DNA of 42,530 nucleotides, taken from assembly GCA_030827475.1 (NCBI GenBank), contig JAUREJ010000004.1, positions 37,244 to 79,773 of the forward strand, read 5' to 3'. Position 1 is the first letter of the stretch. Each line of letters starts with the position of its first letter. A program made the position numbers and the translations under genes. A model generated the notes under the pieces. It made no database searches, was not told the DNA's origin, and saw nothing but the letters and a program-made list of their open reading frames with translations. Positions 15,453 through 23,316 of this stretch are shown in pieces. The stretch comes from Candidatus Poseidonia sp. Its GTDB lineage: Archaea; Thermoplasmatota; Poseidoniia; Poseidoniales; Poseidoniaceae.

Positions 15453-16658
15453 TCAACGACGAGCCAGTCGCTTTGGAAGAAGCAATTCAAGACGCTGAGC
15501 GAGGTCGGCGGGGAGGAAATGCGGCATGCTCAGGTGGGTCGTACGACCTCGGCCGCCGGGGACGGTGGCCACACGGCTGGCCACGATGCCTTCTTGCTCG
15601 ATGGTCTTGACGTGCTTCCAGAGCGTCGTGTGGCTTTTCGGACGCTGTTCGTATTCTTCGCAAACCACGTTGTAAAGTCGTTCAACATCTCCCATGGTCA
15701 TGGATTCCTCGGTTCGTAGTCGGCGACACATGGCCAGAAGGACCAACATCCCTTGAGCCGGAAGGTCGTCAACAATCTCCAAGCGAGATGTTGTGTTCGT
15801 CGCCAATTCATCGTTCATGCCATGGAGGTCATCGACGGTGATGGCTTGCTCCGAATGGCCGTCCTGGCGAAATTCAGCGCGCTCGGCGGCGCTGCTCAGG
15901 TACTCGATCACTTGGCGAGCATCGCCGCTGTTTCCGGCCCGCTCGGCCACCAAACGAATGATCCCGTCGTTCCATGTCCCGGGCACCAAGGCCGATTCCG
16001 CTCGTTGACGCGCAATGGCCTCAAGGCCGTCGACGGTGTAGGGGGGGATACGGATGTGGTTCGTTTGGCCGAACTTGGAAAGGACCGCCGTCTCAAGCAC
16101 GTCCAGCACCTGTTCTTGGCTGATGAGAATGAGGGACACCGTGCCTTTCCCTTCTTGGTCCTCGTCGAGACGGAGCAGTTGATAGAGCAGTTCGTCACCT
16201 GAACGACGGAGCATGTGGTCCACCTCGTCGAGGACAACGATGAGGTGAGTGGATGTGCGACGCAACATCTTCCGCAAGCTCATCAACAGTTCGCCCATTG
16301 ACAAGCCACGGTCAGGATGGCCCGGGTCAAATTGGTGGAGGATGCGCTGAGCAACCCGCATGCTTGTCGAGGCGTTTCGGCAATTGATATGGGCGACGTT
16401 GATCTCACGTTTGCCCGAAAGGTGCCGCCGAAGGTCACGGCAGAAGGTTTTGGCGAGCACGGTTTTTCCGCTCCCCACCGGACCCGTGATGACGGCTCGG
16501 GCTGCGCCTTCTGGTGAGCCAACGGTCGTGAATTTGGAGGCCAAGGCCTCCTGGAGGTCTTCTCGGCCCACGAGTTCTTCAGGGAGGTAATCAAAATCCA
16601 GAATTTCAGGATGAGCGATGATGAGCCCAGCGCCAATCCGGTCCAAGTAGCCCGCCAT
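15453..16658 (-). CDS. cdc6: Orc1/Cdc6 replication initiator
   Basis: This AAA+ initiator binds archaeal origins and loads the MCM helicase. The 401-residue protein has LVGRE before Walker A GPVGSGKT (59-66), Walker B LIVVLDEVDHML, and a sensor 2-type GDARQVIEYL. A C-terminal winged helix follows (SHTTLWKHVKTIEQEGIV, then a wing with PGGRGRTTH). The order and length match archaeal Orc1/Cdc6. The ATG at 16656-16658 has no ribosome-binding site but has an AT-rich box (TTTTAG) about 28 bp upstream, consistent with a leaderless transcript. The upstream gap is only 89 bp, and I could not see obvious ORB repeats there, so an origin adjacent to this gene is not evident. Confidence 0.95.
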   Translation of the reverse strand: MAGYLDRIGAGLIIAHPEILDFDYLPEELVGREDLQEALASKFTTVGSPEGAARAVITGPVGSGKTVLAKTFCRDLRRHLSGKREINVAHINCRNASTSMRVAQRILHQFDPGHPDRGLSMGELLMSLRKMLRRTSTHLIVVLDEVDHMLRRSGDELLYQLLRLDEDQEGKGTVSLILISQEQVLDVLETAVLSKFGQTNHIRIPPYTVDGLEAIARQRAESALVPGTWNDGIIRLVAERAGNSGDARQVIEYLSSAAERAEFRQDGHSEQAITVDDLHGMNDELATNTTSRLEIVDDLPAQGMLVLLAMCRRLRTEESMTMGDVERLYNVVCEEYEQRPKSHTTLWKHVKTIEQEGIVASRVATVPGGRGRTTHLSMPHFLPADLAQRLELLLPKRLARR

Positions 16659-16747
16659 ATCAAGGGAATGCTGATGTCAACCGTTCTAAAAGATGTGGTA
16701 GGTCACTGGGCCGTTGCACGGCTTTTTTCACAGAGGGCGCACGCCAA

Positions 16748-17857
16748 TCAGGGAATTTCGTCGAACTGGTAACCGGTTTCCCATTTCTTCTCGCCCAGCG
16801 CCACCTCAAGTTCAAACGGCGTGATAAGCGGTTTGCGGTACTTGACGGCGTCGTCGATGGCGATGCGCGGGCAAGCGGTGTTGACGAAGGCATCAACGGG
16901 GTAGAAGTCGATCAGCTCCGGACCAACATGTTCCAAGGCGAGCAGGTACCCCTTCTTGCCGTGTTGAGCAAGCATGCGCTTCATGCGAAGCGCAAGGGTG
17001 CGACGCATTTGTCCAGGCTTTTCACCGATGAGAATGCCGAAGGTGGAGGCATCTTGAACGCTCATGATGAGGCCAAAGCGCTGGCGCAGGATACGCTCGA
17101 TGCGCTCCAACGACATTTCTTCCGCGTCGCCGGTGTAAGGGTCGAGCATCGCCAACGGTTTTCCAGTGTGCAAGACCAAACCAATCGGGTGGAAATCACC
17201 GCTGCCCAAAAACAAGTAATGTCCTATAGAAGGGTCATCTCCGGAGTAGTTGCAACCGAGGACTTGGCCGGGAAAAGAGAGTCGAGCGCCACCGATAGGA
17301 ATGGTGACATCAAAGCCGGCCTTTTCCAAACGGTCATGAAACTCGGGAAGCAGGTGGAGGTGTTGGATGGAGCCGACCAAGCCCAATTTGGTGTCGGTGA
17401 GAGGGGCCATCCGACCAACAGCATCCATGAATTTCTCTTGAGCTTCAGTTTCGCTCAGCGGCGATGTCCCGTCTTGATTGACCAAACGTTGTTTCGCCAT
17501 GTTGCGGTGCTGTTCAAGCCAGGGGAGAACCGGCGAGAGTTCGGGGTCGCCGTCGTACGTGACGTTGATGAATTGTGTCGGCATGCCGGAATCGATGTTC
17601 ATTTGGGAATGGCCCATGTGAGCAACCAATTCCACGCCCATCAGTTTCATTTTGTCGTGAACAAGGTCGCACGCCCCGTAACAAGGGTCGGCAGCGAGCA
17701 CCACTTGGGCGCTGGTCTCGGTCTCGATGGTGTCCATCATCTCCAGCGCTTGCATCTTGAGGCCTTCGGGAACCTGAAGGGCAATGAGCCGATTGTCGTT
17801 GGAACGAATGCGTTCCATCAACTCCTCGAGTTCGAAGTCGTGACGGTCAAGATCCAT
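16748..17857 (-). CDS. dph2: Diphthamide biosynthesis protein Dph2
   Basis: Dph2 is the [4Fe-4S] radical-SAM-like enzyme that transfers the 3-amino-3-carboxypropyl group to the histidine of elongation factor 2, the first step of diphthamide synthesis. Three conserved cysteine regions are visible: DPCYGACDL (cysteine about 59), VLGCNYSGDD in the middle and NTACPRIAIDD near the C-terminus. The domain layout matches archaeal Dph2 over 369 residues. The ATG at 17855-17857 is preferred because GAGGGGA lies immediately upstream; a GTG four codons earlier is less likely. The gene lies in a minus-strand run between hpt and orc1. Confidence 0.94.
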   Translation of the reverse strand: MDLDRHDFELEELMERIRSNDNRLIALQVPEGLKMQALEMMDTIETETSAQVVLAADPCYGACDLVHDKMKLMGVELVAHMGHSQMNIDSGMPTQFINVTYDGDPELSPVLPWLEQHRNMAKQRLVNQDGTSPLSETEAQEKFMDAVGRMAPLTDTKLGLVGSIQHLHLLPEFHDRLEKAGFDVTIPIGGARLSFPGQVLGCNYSGDDPSIGHYLFLGSGDFHPIGLVLHTGKPLAMLDPYTGDAEEMSLERIERILRQRFGLIMSVQDASTFGILIGEKPGQMRRTLALRMKRMLAQHGKKGYLLALEHVGPELIDFYPVDAFVNTACPRIAIDDAVKYRKPLITPFELEVALGEKKWETGYQFDEIP

Positions 17858-17961
17858 GCTTCCCCTCACCTTGACGGCGGGGCCACCCCCTCATGAAGCC
17901 ACCCGTTCTGATGAAGAGGGGCGAGTCCATCCTTTGCAGACGATGGTGCATTCAGAAATTT

Positions 17962-18555
17962 TCAAAGGGCGTTGTCTTCGGCTTCGTCGAGCAGCACGAC
18001 TTTGTCCCCATCCATCTCCAAGCGGACCAGCGATTGGATGTTGATGTCGGGATATTTCCTTTGCAATCGACGCAAACCGCCTCCTTTCTCAACCACGGCC
18101 ACGATGTTTGTGACTTCGGCACCCGCTCGTCGAACGCCTTCAACCACCGCCTCCAACGTCCCCCCAGTTGAGAGCACATCATCGAGAATGGCGATGCGCT
18201 CCCCATCACCGAGGTCGTTGAGGTACATCTCACCCTTTGAGTAGCCGGTGGATTGATCGATTTCGACCTCCCCTTCCAAACCGTATGACCGCTTTCGTGC
18301 GATGACGAGCGGTATCCCAGTGGCCATGCTTAAGGGGGCGGTCAGCGGCAACCCCATGGCTTCAATGCCCAAAAGGACATCAACTTCGCTCCAATCAACG
18401 CGGTGAACGACCAGTTCGATGATGGAGGTCAGCACGTCTGGATGCATTCGGGGGACGCCGTCGGTGATTGGGTGGATAAAGTAGGGATAATCTCCCTTCC
18501 AAATGACGGGTGCGGCTTGGAGGCTTTCCCGCAGTTGTTCCATCGCGTCGCTCAT
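17962..18555 (-). CDS. hpt: Archaeal-type hypoxanthine/guanine phosphoribosyltransferase
   Basis: It salvages purine bases to nucleotides with PRPP. The 197-residue protein follows the archaeal Hpt pattern closely: KGDYPYFIHPITDGVPR, EAMGLPLTAPLSMATGIP, RKRSYGLEGEVEIDQSTGYS, and the PRPP-binding loop ILDDVLSTGGT (123-133). The exact base specificity cannot be read from sequence; adenine use is less likely. The start is the ATG at 18553-18555. An ATG four codons later is possible. No ribosome-binding site is seen, and an AT-rich box (ATGATTAA on the minus strand, near 18580) suggests a leaderless transcript. Confidence 0.88.
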   Translation of the reverse strand: MSDAMEQLRESLQAAPVIWKGDYPYFIHPITDGVPRMHPDVLTSIIELVVHRVDWSEVDVLLGIEAMGLPLTAPLSMATGIPLVIARKRSYGLEGEVEIDQSTGYSKGEMYLNDLGDGERIAILDDVLSTGGTLEAVVEGVRRAGAEVTNIVAVVEKGGGLRRLQRKYPDINIQSLVRLEMDGDKVVLLDEAEDNAL

Positions 18556-18619
18556 GCGGATGGCTACCGGTGTGAGTTAATCATTCTTGAGGCGACCTCG
18601 AAGGTCCTCCCTATGAGCG

Positions 18620-19045
18620 TCACAATTCGGCAAGGTACTCGACATATTCGTCGTGTTCCATGAGATTTTCAAGCAACTGCTTGTCTTCGGGATTGATTTG
18701 GAGGTCGTGCGGTTCGAAAAGGATGATCCACCCGTCGTTGTAGGCGGATTCATTGACGAGGTCCGGATTGATTTCCACCTCGCCGTTCACATCGGAGATG
18801 ACGCCCGAAAACGGTGAGGTGAGCGAGACCTTCTCATCAGCGCTCCAGAGCGAAAAGAGGCTTCCGCCTTCGTCCACTTCGGTTTCAGCTTGGGGCAGAA
18901 TCACCCGCAGGATGTCTCCGATTTCGATGCGCATGAATTCGCTCACACCGATCATCAATTTCTGTTCCTTTTGCTGGAACCACAAGTGGTCCATGGAGTA
19001 TTTCCGGTCTTGGGCAATCACGAATTCAACGATGTCATCGTCCAT
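18620..19045 (-). CDS. GcvH-like lipoyl-domain protein lacking the canonical lipoyl lysine
   Basis: The 141-residue protein has the glycine cleavage H-protein fold signature: YSMDHLWFQ near the N-terminus, IGVSEFMRIEIGDIL, then the lipoyl hairpin region and the conserved LVNESAYNDGWIILFEP. Aligned on the SPFSG motif with ordinary H-proteins (ESVKA...APVSG), the position of the lipoylated lysine is Asp70. The nearest lysine is two residues later (Lys72). No gcvT or gcvP lies in the window. It may therefore be an H-protein relative with another role, or have a shifted attachment site. The ATG at 19043-19045 has GAGGGAG just upstream and a TATA-like box about 35-40 bp upstream. Confidence 0.8.
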   Translation of the reverse strand: MDDDIVEFVIAQDRKYSMDHLWFQQKEQKLMIGVSEFMRIEIGDILRVILPQAETEVDEGGSLFSLWSADEKVSLTSPFSGVISDVNGEVEINPDLVNESAYNDGWIILFEPHDLQINPEDKQLLENLMEHDEYVEYLAEL

Positions 19046-19077
19046 AGGTCTCCCTCGTAGACGCGGCTTTCACAGGT

Positions 19078-19087
19078 GGTATATGAA
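19078..19087. promoter_or_regulatory. TATA-like box near the GcvH-like/acyl-CoA dehydrogenase divergent starts
   Basis: GGTATATGAA lies in the 117-bp gap between the two divergent genes. Read on the minus strand it is well placed for the GcvH-like gene, with a start near 19055. For acyl-CoA dehydrogenase a closer box, GATTAAGAAA at 19124-19133, fits better. Only AT-richness and spacing support these sites. Confidence 0.35.
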
Positions 19088-19162
19088 GACTGAGGAGGAA
19101 AGTGCTTTTTGACCGAACCAACGGATTAAGAAACTCTGCGATGTGGGCATGTTGGCGAGCGT

Positions 19163-20332
19163 ATGATTTTTGGCGAAACCGATGAACAGCAGATGATTCG
19201 CGAACTGGTCCGAGACTTTGCCGAAACGGTGCTTGCTCCGACGGTTGAGCACCGAGACCAAAATCAAATTCCGCCCGCAGAGGAATGGGAGGCCTTCCTC
19301 GAATACGGCCTCCACGGAATCACCATCCCTGAGGCGTACGGTGGTTCACCGGTCGACGATGTGTCCGAGGCCATCATCATTGAGGAATTGGCTCGCGTCG
19401 ACCCTTCCTTTGCCGTGATGTTTTGCGTCCACGTTGGTTTGTGCTCCATGACCATCGCCCTTCACGGGGATGAGCACCAGAAAAGCACCTATCTCCCTCG
19501 CCTCGCTGCCGGAGAAGTCGGAGCCTATTCGCTGTCAGAATCCGGCGCCGGGACCGATGCAGCCGCCATGGTCTGCAAAGCCAAACTTTCCGAGGACGGC
19601 CGTCATTACGTGCTCAACGGCGAAAAAATGTGGGTCACCAACGGTGCCCAAGCCAAGATTCTCGTGCTTTTCGCAAAAGATGTTGACCATCCAGATTACG
19701 GCACAAAGAAGCACGGCGGAACAACCGCATTCATCGTTGATGCTGACTTTGAAGGCTTTTCCGTTGGAAAGAAAGAAGACAAACTCGGGATTCGGTCATC
19801 CGATACCTGCACCCTCGTTCTCAACGATTGCAAGGTTCCTGTTGAGAACGTGATCAAGGGGGTTGGAAACGGTTTCCCCATCGCCATGAATGCCCTTGAT
19901 AACAGCCGAATTGGTATTGCAGCCCAAGCCCTTGGTATCGCCCAAGGCGCTTACGAGTCGGCTTTGCAGTACGCTCATGAGCGAGAAGCCTTCGGTAAGC
20001 CAATTGCTCATCATCAAATGATCATGGCTTATTTGGCGGACATGGCCACGCAAATTGAGGCTGCCCGTTTGCTGGTCTACAAGGCCGCATGGACCAAGGA
20101 ACAGCATTACCATGCCGACGGCCCTCGGCACTCCAAGGAAGCAAGCATGGCCAAACTCTTCGCAGGGGATACGGCAATGTGGGTTTCCGAACGGGCAATT
20201 CAGGTGCTCGGTGGATACGGTTACACGAAGGAATTCCCCGTCGAGCGCTTTTTCCGCGATGCGAAAATCACCCAGATTTACGAAGGCACCCAAGAAGTTC
20301 AGCGGATCGTGATCGCTCGAGCGCTGAAGTGA
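19163..20332 (+). CDS. Acyl-CoA dehydrogenase
   Basis: This flavoenzyme introduces the alpha-beta double bond in acyl-CoA thioesters, passing electrons to an electron-transfer flavoprotein. Over 389 residues it has the standard three-domain acyl-CoA dehydrogenase structure. Both family signatures are present: YSLSESGAGTDAAAM in the beta domain, and QVLGGYGYTKEFPVERFFRD before the catalytic glutamate of IYEGTQE (about residue 374). A catalytic glutamate at this C-terminal position is typical of short- and medium-chain or glutaryl-type enzymes. Substrate length cannot be read. No etf or other beta-oxidation genes are in the window. The ATG at 19163 begins the family N-terminus directly. The gene converges on the EF-hand gene with the stop codons touching. 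Confidence 0.95.
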   Translation: MIFGETDEQQMIRELVRDFAETVLAPTVEHRDQNQIPPAEEWEAFLEYGLHGITIPEAYGGSPVDDVSEAIIIEELARVDPSFAVMFCVHVGLCSMTIALHGDEHQKSTYLPRLAAGEVGAYSLSESGAGTDAAAMVCKAKLSEDGRHYVLNGEKMWVTNGAQAKILVLFAKDVDHPDYGTKKHGGTTAFIVDADFEGFSVGKKEDKLGIRSSDTCTLVLNDCKVPVENVIKGVGNGFPIAMNALDNSRIGIAAQALGIAQGAYESALQYAHEREAFGKPIAHHQMIMAYLADMATQIEAARLLVYKAAWTKEQHYHADGPRHSKEASMAKLFAGDTAMWVSERAIQVLGGYGYTKEFPVERFFRDAKITQIYEGTQEVQRIVIARALK

Positions 20333-20341
20333 TCAGCGCTC
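20319..20341. terminator. Perfect stem-loop spanning both stop codons of convergent genes
   Basis: GAGCGCTGA pairs perfectly with TCAGCGCTC in a 9-bp stem with loop AGTGA. The loop includes the acyl-CoA dehydrogenase stop (20330-20332), and the 3' arm begins with the stop codon of the EF-hand gene (20333-20335). It is symmetric, so it would fold in both transcripts and could act as a bidirectional 3'-end element. Confidence 0.55.
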
Positions 20342-21394
20342 AAGGCAAACCAAGCGGCGAAGGGCGACGGACCAGATGTACGGCTGAACAACAGCGTCGT
20401 AGATTTCGCCTTTTTCGAAGGTTCGACCGTCCTCTTGAACGACCATCAACTCAAACACCGTCCCGTCAGAACCCGAGCACGTGAGCGTAGAACCGTTCTT
20501 GTAAGGCCCTTCCCCGAGCAAGGTTCTCGCCTTGGAAAGCACCGTGAACTGGACTTCGTGCGAGCCGCAAGAGGCGATGTAGGCCTGAGTTTCGCTGCGC
20601 AACCGCATGGCCGCAAGCGATTCATTGACTTCGGAAAACGAAACGGAGGAGGGCAAAACCGGCTCATCTTCAACGGCACGTTCTGTTTCGTTGGAGGCAT
20701 CTTCCTCAGTCGTTGGTTCGGGTTCAACCATGAGCGCCTCGGTGATGACAAACCCGCCGGTGTCCAGTCGTACGCCGAGATGAAGGAGTTCAACGGTGTA
20801 TTCTGCAGCGGTATCGCCTTCCAAAACGAACTCATCAAAGGTCGGCGAATCCATCGCCTCCTGCCGAGTAATGAAATTCTCACTTTGCCCGAGAGAAGAG
20901 GTGACGTTCAGCTCGTAAGCATCGACCGGTTCGTTGAAGGAAGCCGTGATGGTGACGCTCTCGCCAACGTGAATTTCGGCCTTATCAATCAACAATGAGC
21001 CGGTGATGATCACCGGGGTAGCAAACAGCGAATCGGGGACTTCGAGTCCGCTTGCAGCCAGGAACGCCATCCAATCCGAGATGGGTATGCCCGTTTTCGT
21101 ATCGGCTTCAACGAACGAAAAGACCACCTCGACCACCCATTGAGGGGGTTTTTCACCTGTCATCTTTCCCAGCAGCGTGGCGAATTCATCGCCCGAAATC
21201 ATGCCGTTCTTGTCTTCATCGAGGTCTTGTGTGAGCTTGACCGGAGACACGGCTGAAGAATTGAGCCAAGTTTTGAAGTTGGACTGGAGCAACTTCGCCA
21301 TGGTGTTGCTCTCGCTGATGGATGCGATACGTTGTGAAACGTCATCGACACGGCGATTAAATTCCTCTTTCTCAGGCAAAAGAATCTCTGCCAT
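20333..21394 (-). CDS. EF-hand-containing protein of unknown function
   Basis: The 353-residue protein is not recognised as a whole. Near residues 65-77 it has a calcium-binding EF-hand loop (DEDKNGMISGDEF, with Asp, Asp, Asn and Glu at ligand positions). A degenerate second hand follows (ADTKTGIPISDWMAF). After that come beta-strand-rich segments (VIITGSLLIDKAEIHVGESVTI) that look Ig-like, and an acidic threonine/glutamate-rich linker. No signal peptide or membrane helix is obvious at the chosen start, the ATG at 21392-21394. An upstream in-frame start at 21484 overlaps cca and was rejected. Calcium-responsive protein interaction is a possible role, but unproven. Confidence 0.7.
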   Translation of the reverse strand: MAEILLPEKEEFNRRVDDVSQRIASISESNTMAKLLQSNFKTWLNSSAVSPVKLTQDLDEDKNGMISGDEFATLLGKMTGEKPPQWVVEVVFSFVEADTKTGIPISDWMAFLAASGLEVPDSLFATPVIITGSLLIDKAEIHVGESVTITASFNEPVDAYELNVTSSLGQSENFITRQEAMDSPTFDEFVLEGDTAAEYTVELLHLGVRLDTGGFVITEALMVEPEPTTEEDASNETERAVEDEPVLPSSVSFSEVNESLAAMRLRSETQAYIASCGSHEVQFTVLSKARTLLGEGPYKNGSTLTCSGSDGTVFELMVVQEDGRTFEKGEIYDAVVQPYIWSVALRRLVCLER

Positions 21395-21437
21395 GAAACG
21401 TCCACGACCTTCATCGTCATGAAGATGATGCCTGCAC

Positions 21438-22796
21438 TCAGGGAAATTCCAACTGCGGCCAGTCTTCGCATTCACCGTGTTCAAACGGAAGTTGACTCAA
21501 GAGGCGCTCCATATCTTCCACGCGAACAAGGTCTTGTTCAATCTGCAATCGATGCAACCAATTTTTCAGCCTGCCTAAACGAAGGCCCTCTTGAATGCCG
21601 GAACGTTGCATGAGCCAATGCCCGTCAACGAGACAACCATCGGGACTTTTCCTTGATGGAAGGGCATCCCATGCGGCAAGAACTGCGTCAACCTGCGTTT
21701 CGGGTTCTCCTTGAAGGTCAACCCCGTGAATCGCAAGGCCTTTTCGTGCTGCCAGGTGCAGGGCTGCCGAAGTCCCCAAGACGTAGGAAAAGACCCGAAG
21801 GGAGGCACCCAAAGGCGAAGGGAGGTGTTGGAGTTGTTCGTGAAAGGTGGCTGCTTCCCGTTGTTCCTCCCGTGAGGTCCGAAGGTTCCTCAGTTCCTCC
21901 AACAAGGTGGAGGTCGGTTGTTGGGCGAACACGACAGCGAGTCGCTGCATCGGGCTGAGGTCACGGAGGTTTCCATCGTCAACGGCCCTCAGAAGAGGTG
22001 CTCCGATGATGCGGGATGCGGGGAAAACGATTGGGAAAACACCGTCGTCCTGCATCATTGAGAGGATGGCACCAGAAAACGGATTTTTCAAGATCTTCTT
22101 GATTTCACGCCAGTGGCGTTCCACGGCTACCATGGCGAGTCGGCTTCGGTGGTGACCCACGGCAACGCGCAGCTGAGGCGACATTGACCAGAGCGAAACT
22201 GCGTCTTGAGAAAGGAAGCGATAGGCGCGCAGGATTCGCAAAGCATCTTCTTCGCACCGTTGCATTGCTTCCCCCACGGCCCGGACGCACCGCTTTTCAA
22301 GGTCGCTTCGGCCGTCAAAAGGGTCGTAGAGTCGCTGGCGTGCGACATCAACGGCCATGCTGTTGATGGTGAAATCACGACGGCTCAAATCTTCTTTCAA
22401 AGACCGGCCCCAAACGACGTTTTCAGGGTGTCTTCCGTCTCTGTATAACGATTCGGTCCGCAGGGTGGTCACCTCGTAAGGTTGCGTTGTCCCCTTCACG
22501 GTCACGGTGCCAAACTCAAGACCTGTCGGAACGGCTTGTTCGCCGAACAGCGCAAGCATTTCTTGCGGAGGGCAGGAGGTGGCGACGTCGATATCGGTGT
22601 TTTGCACTTCCTGTGCCTGCAGAGCGTCACGAACAGAACCGCCCACCAACCACACGCCGTAACCTTCGGAACACAGACGGTTGGAGATGGTGCACAAGTC
22701 ATCCGGAAGGGTGTTGAGCCATCTTTTGAGTTGAGGTGGGGCGTCGATGCCGGGCAGGTCAGCTTCCGTGCCCGTTATCCACCGTTCGCTGACCAT
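21438..22796 (-). CDS. cca: Class II tRNA nucleotidyltransferase / poly(A) polymerase family
   Basis: The head domain has the class II signature VGGSVRDALQAQ...DIDVATS, the RRDFTINSMAVD motif and the EEDALRILRAYRF motif, all typical of bacterial and eukaryotic CCA-adding enzymes and bacterial poly(A) polymerase. The neck and body domains extend to 452 residues. Archaea normally use class I CCA-adding enzymes, so this gene looks transferred from bacteria, or belongs to a poly(A)-type or repair nucleotidyltransferase. CCA addition versus polyadenylation cannot be decided here. The ATG at 22794-22796 has AGAGGCGG upstream; a TTG eight codons earlier is less likely. The gene is divergent from the SerK-like gene. 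Confidence 0.88.
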   Translation of the reverse strand: MVSERWITGTEADLPGIDAPPQLKRWLNTLPDDLCTISNRLCSEGYGVWLVGGSVRDALQAQEVQNTDIDVATSCPPQEMLALFGEQAVPTGLEFGTVTVKGTTQPYEVTTLRTESLYRDGRHPENVVWGRSLKEDLSRRDFTINSMAVDVARQRLYDPFDGRSDLEKRCVRAVGEAMQRCEEDALRILRAYRFLSQDAVSLWSMSPQLRVAVGHHRSRLAMVAVERHWREIKKILKNPFSGAILSMMQDDGVFPIVFPASRIIGAPLLRAVDDGNLRDLSPMQRLAVVFAQQPTSTLLEELRNLRTSREEQREAATFHEQLQHLPSPLGASLRVFSYVLGTSAALHLAARKGLAIHGVDLQGEPETQVDAVLAAWDALPSRKSPDGCLVDGHWLMQRSGIQEGLRLGRLKNWLHRLQIEQDLVRVEDMERLLSQLPFEHGECEDWPQLEFP

Positions 22797-22840
22797 CGTG
22801 TGTCCGCCTCTCTGGGCCAATCCACGGAACGGCGTGAAAA

Positions 22841-22850
22841 AGCATTATGG
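22841..22850 (+). promoter_or_regulatory. TATA-like box of the SerK-like gene
   Basis: AGCATTATGG lies about 25 bp before the ATG at 22873, in the divergent gap with cca. Its spacing suggests a leaderless transcript, because no ribosome-binding site is seen. Confidence 0.35.
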
Positions 22851-22872
22851 GAGAATCAACCGTCGCAAAGGC

Positions 22873-23316
22873 ATGGAGTGGACCGAAGCTGATGTTACGC
22901 TGGTCCCCCTTGCGTGGCTGAAGGCGCACGAAGAAATCAAAGAGAAGAACCGAGATAAGTTGCTTGAGATGACCAAACGATGGGATGGATATACCAAACC
23001 GCTCATTGTCGACCGAGCAACCGGTTCAATTCTTGACGGGCACCATCGGCATTCTGTCGGTGTACTCCTGGGCTTGAAACGCGTACCGGCGATTTGTCTT
23101 GATTACCTCACAGACGACCGAATCGAGGTTGATGTTTGGCCCGGGTGCGGCCTTGAGAGCATTACAAAAGCCGATGTGATCGAAATGAGCCTTTCGCCCG
23201 ATGTGTATCCACCAAAGACCAGCCGGCACCGTATCGCCGACGAGACGCCACCGATTTTCTTCTCGCTCGAGACGCTGCGGGAGTACCCGCCGTTCAACGG
23301 CCCTGACGGGTCTTGA
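22873..23316 (+). CDS. ParB/Srx-fold protein resembling ADP-dependent serine kinase SerK
   Basis: The 147-residue protein matches the small archaeal ParB-like family that includes Thermococcus SerK, a free-serine kinase. It has LVPLAWLKAHEEIKEKNRDK at the N-terminus, the ParB-family motif ILDGHHRHSVG, then VEVDVWPGCG, and PPKTSRH near the C-terminus. The start was moved to ATG 22873 because the upstream reading frame overlaps cca and its sequence is unrelated to the family. SerK phosphorylates serine with ADP and feeds cysteine or serine metabolism in Thermococcus. Assignment to kinase rather than another ParB-fold activity is inference. It overlaps the 3' end of the M61 gene by 23 bp. Confidence 0.72.
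   Translation: MEWTEADVTLVPLAWLKAHEEIKEKNRDKLLEMTKRWDGYTKPLIVDRATGSILDGHHRHSVGVLLGLKRVPAICLDYLTDDRIEVDVWPGCGLESITKADVIEMSLSPDVYPPKTSRHRIADETPPIFFSLETLREYPPFNGPDGS
23289..23301. terminator. Small hairpin at the SerK-like/M61 convergent overlap
   Basis: GCCG and CGGC form a 4-bp stem around a TTCAA loop that contains the M61 gene stop codon (23294-23296). It is weak and short, and is listed only because similar hairpins sit at the other convergent ends in this window. Confidence 0.25.

Noticed and set aside
16659-16747. Possible replication origin next to orc1/cdc6
   Set aside because: Only 89 bp, and no repeated ORB-like elements seen by eye.
16928-17896. Plus-strand reading frame (322 codons) opposite dph2
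   Set aside because: dph2 has all three cysteine motifs on the minus strand; the plus frame shows no family features.
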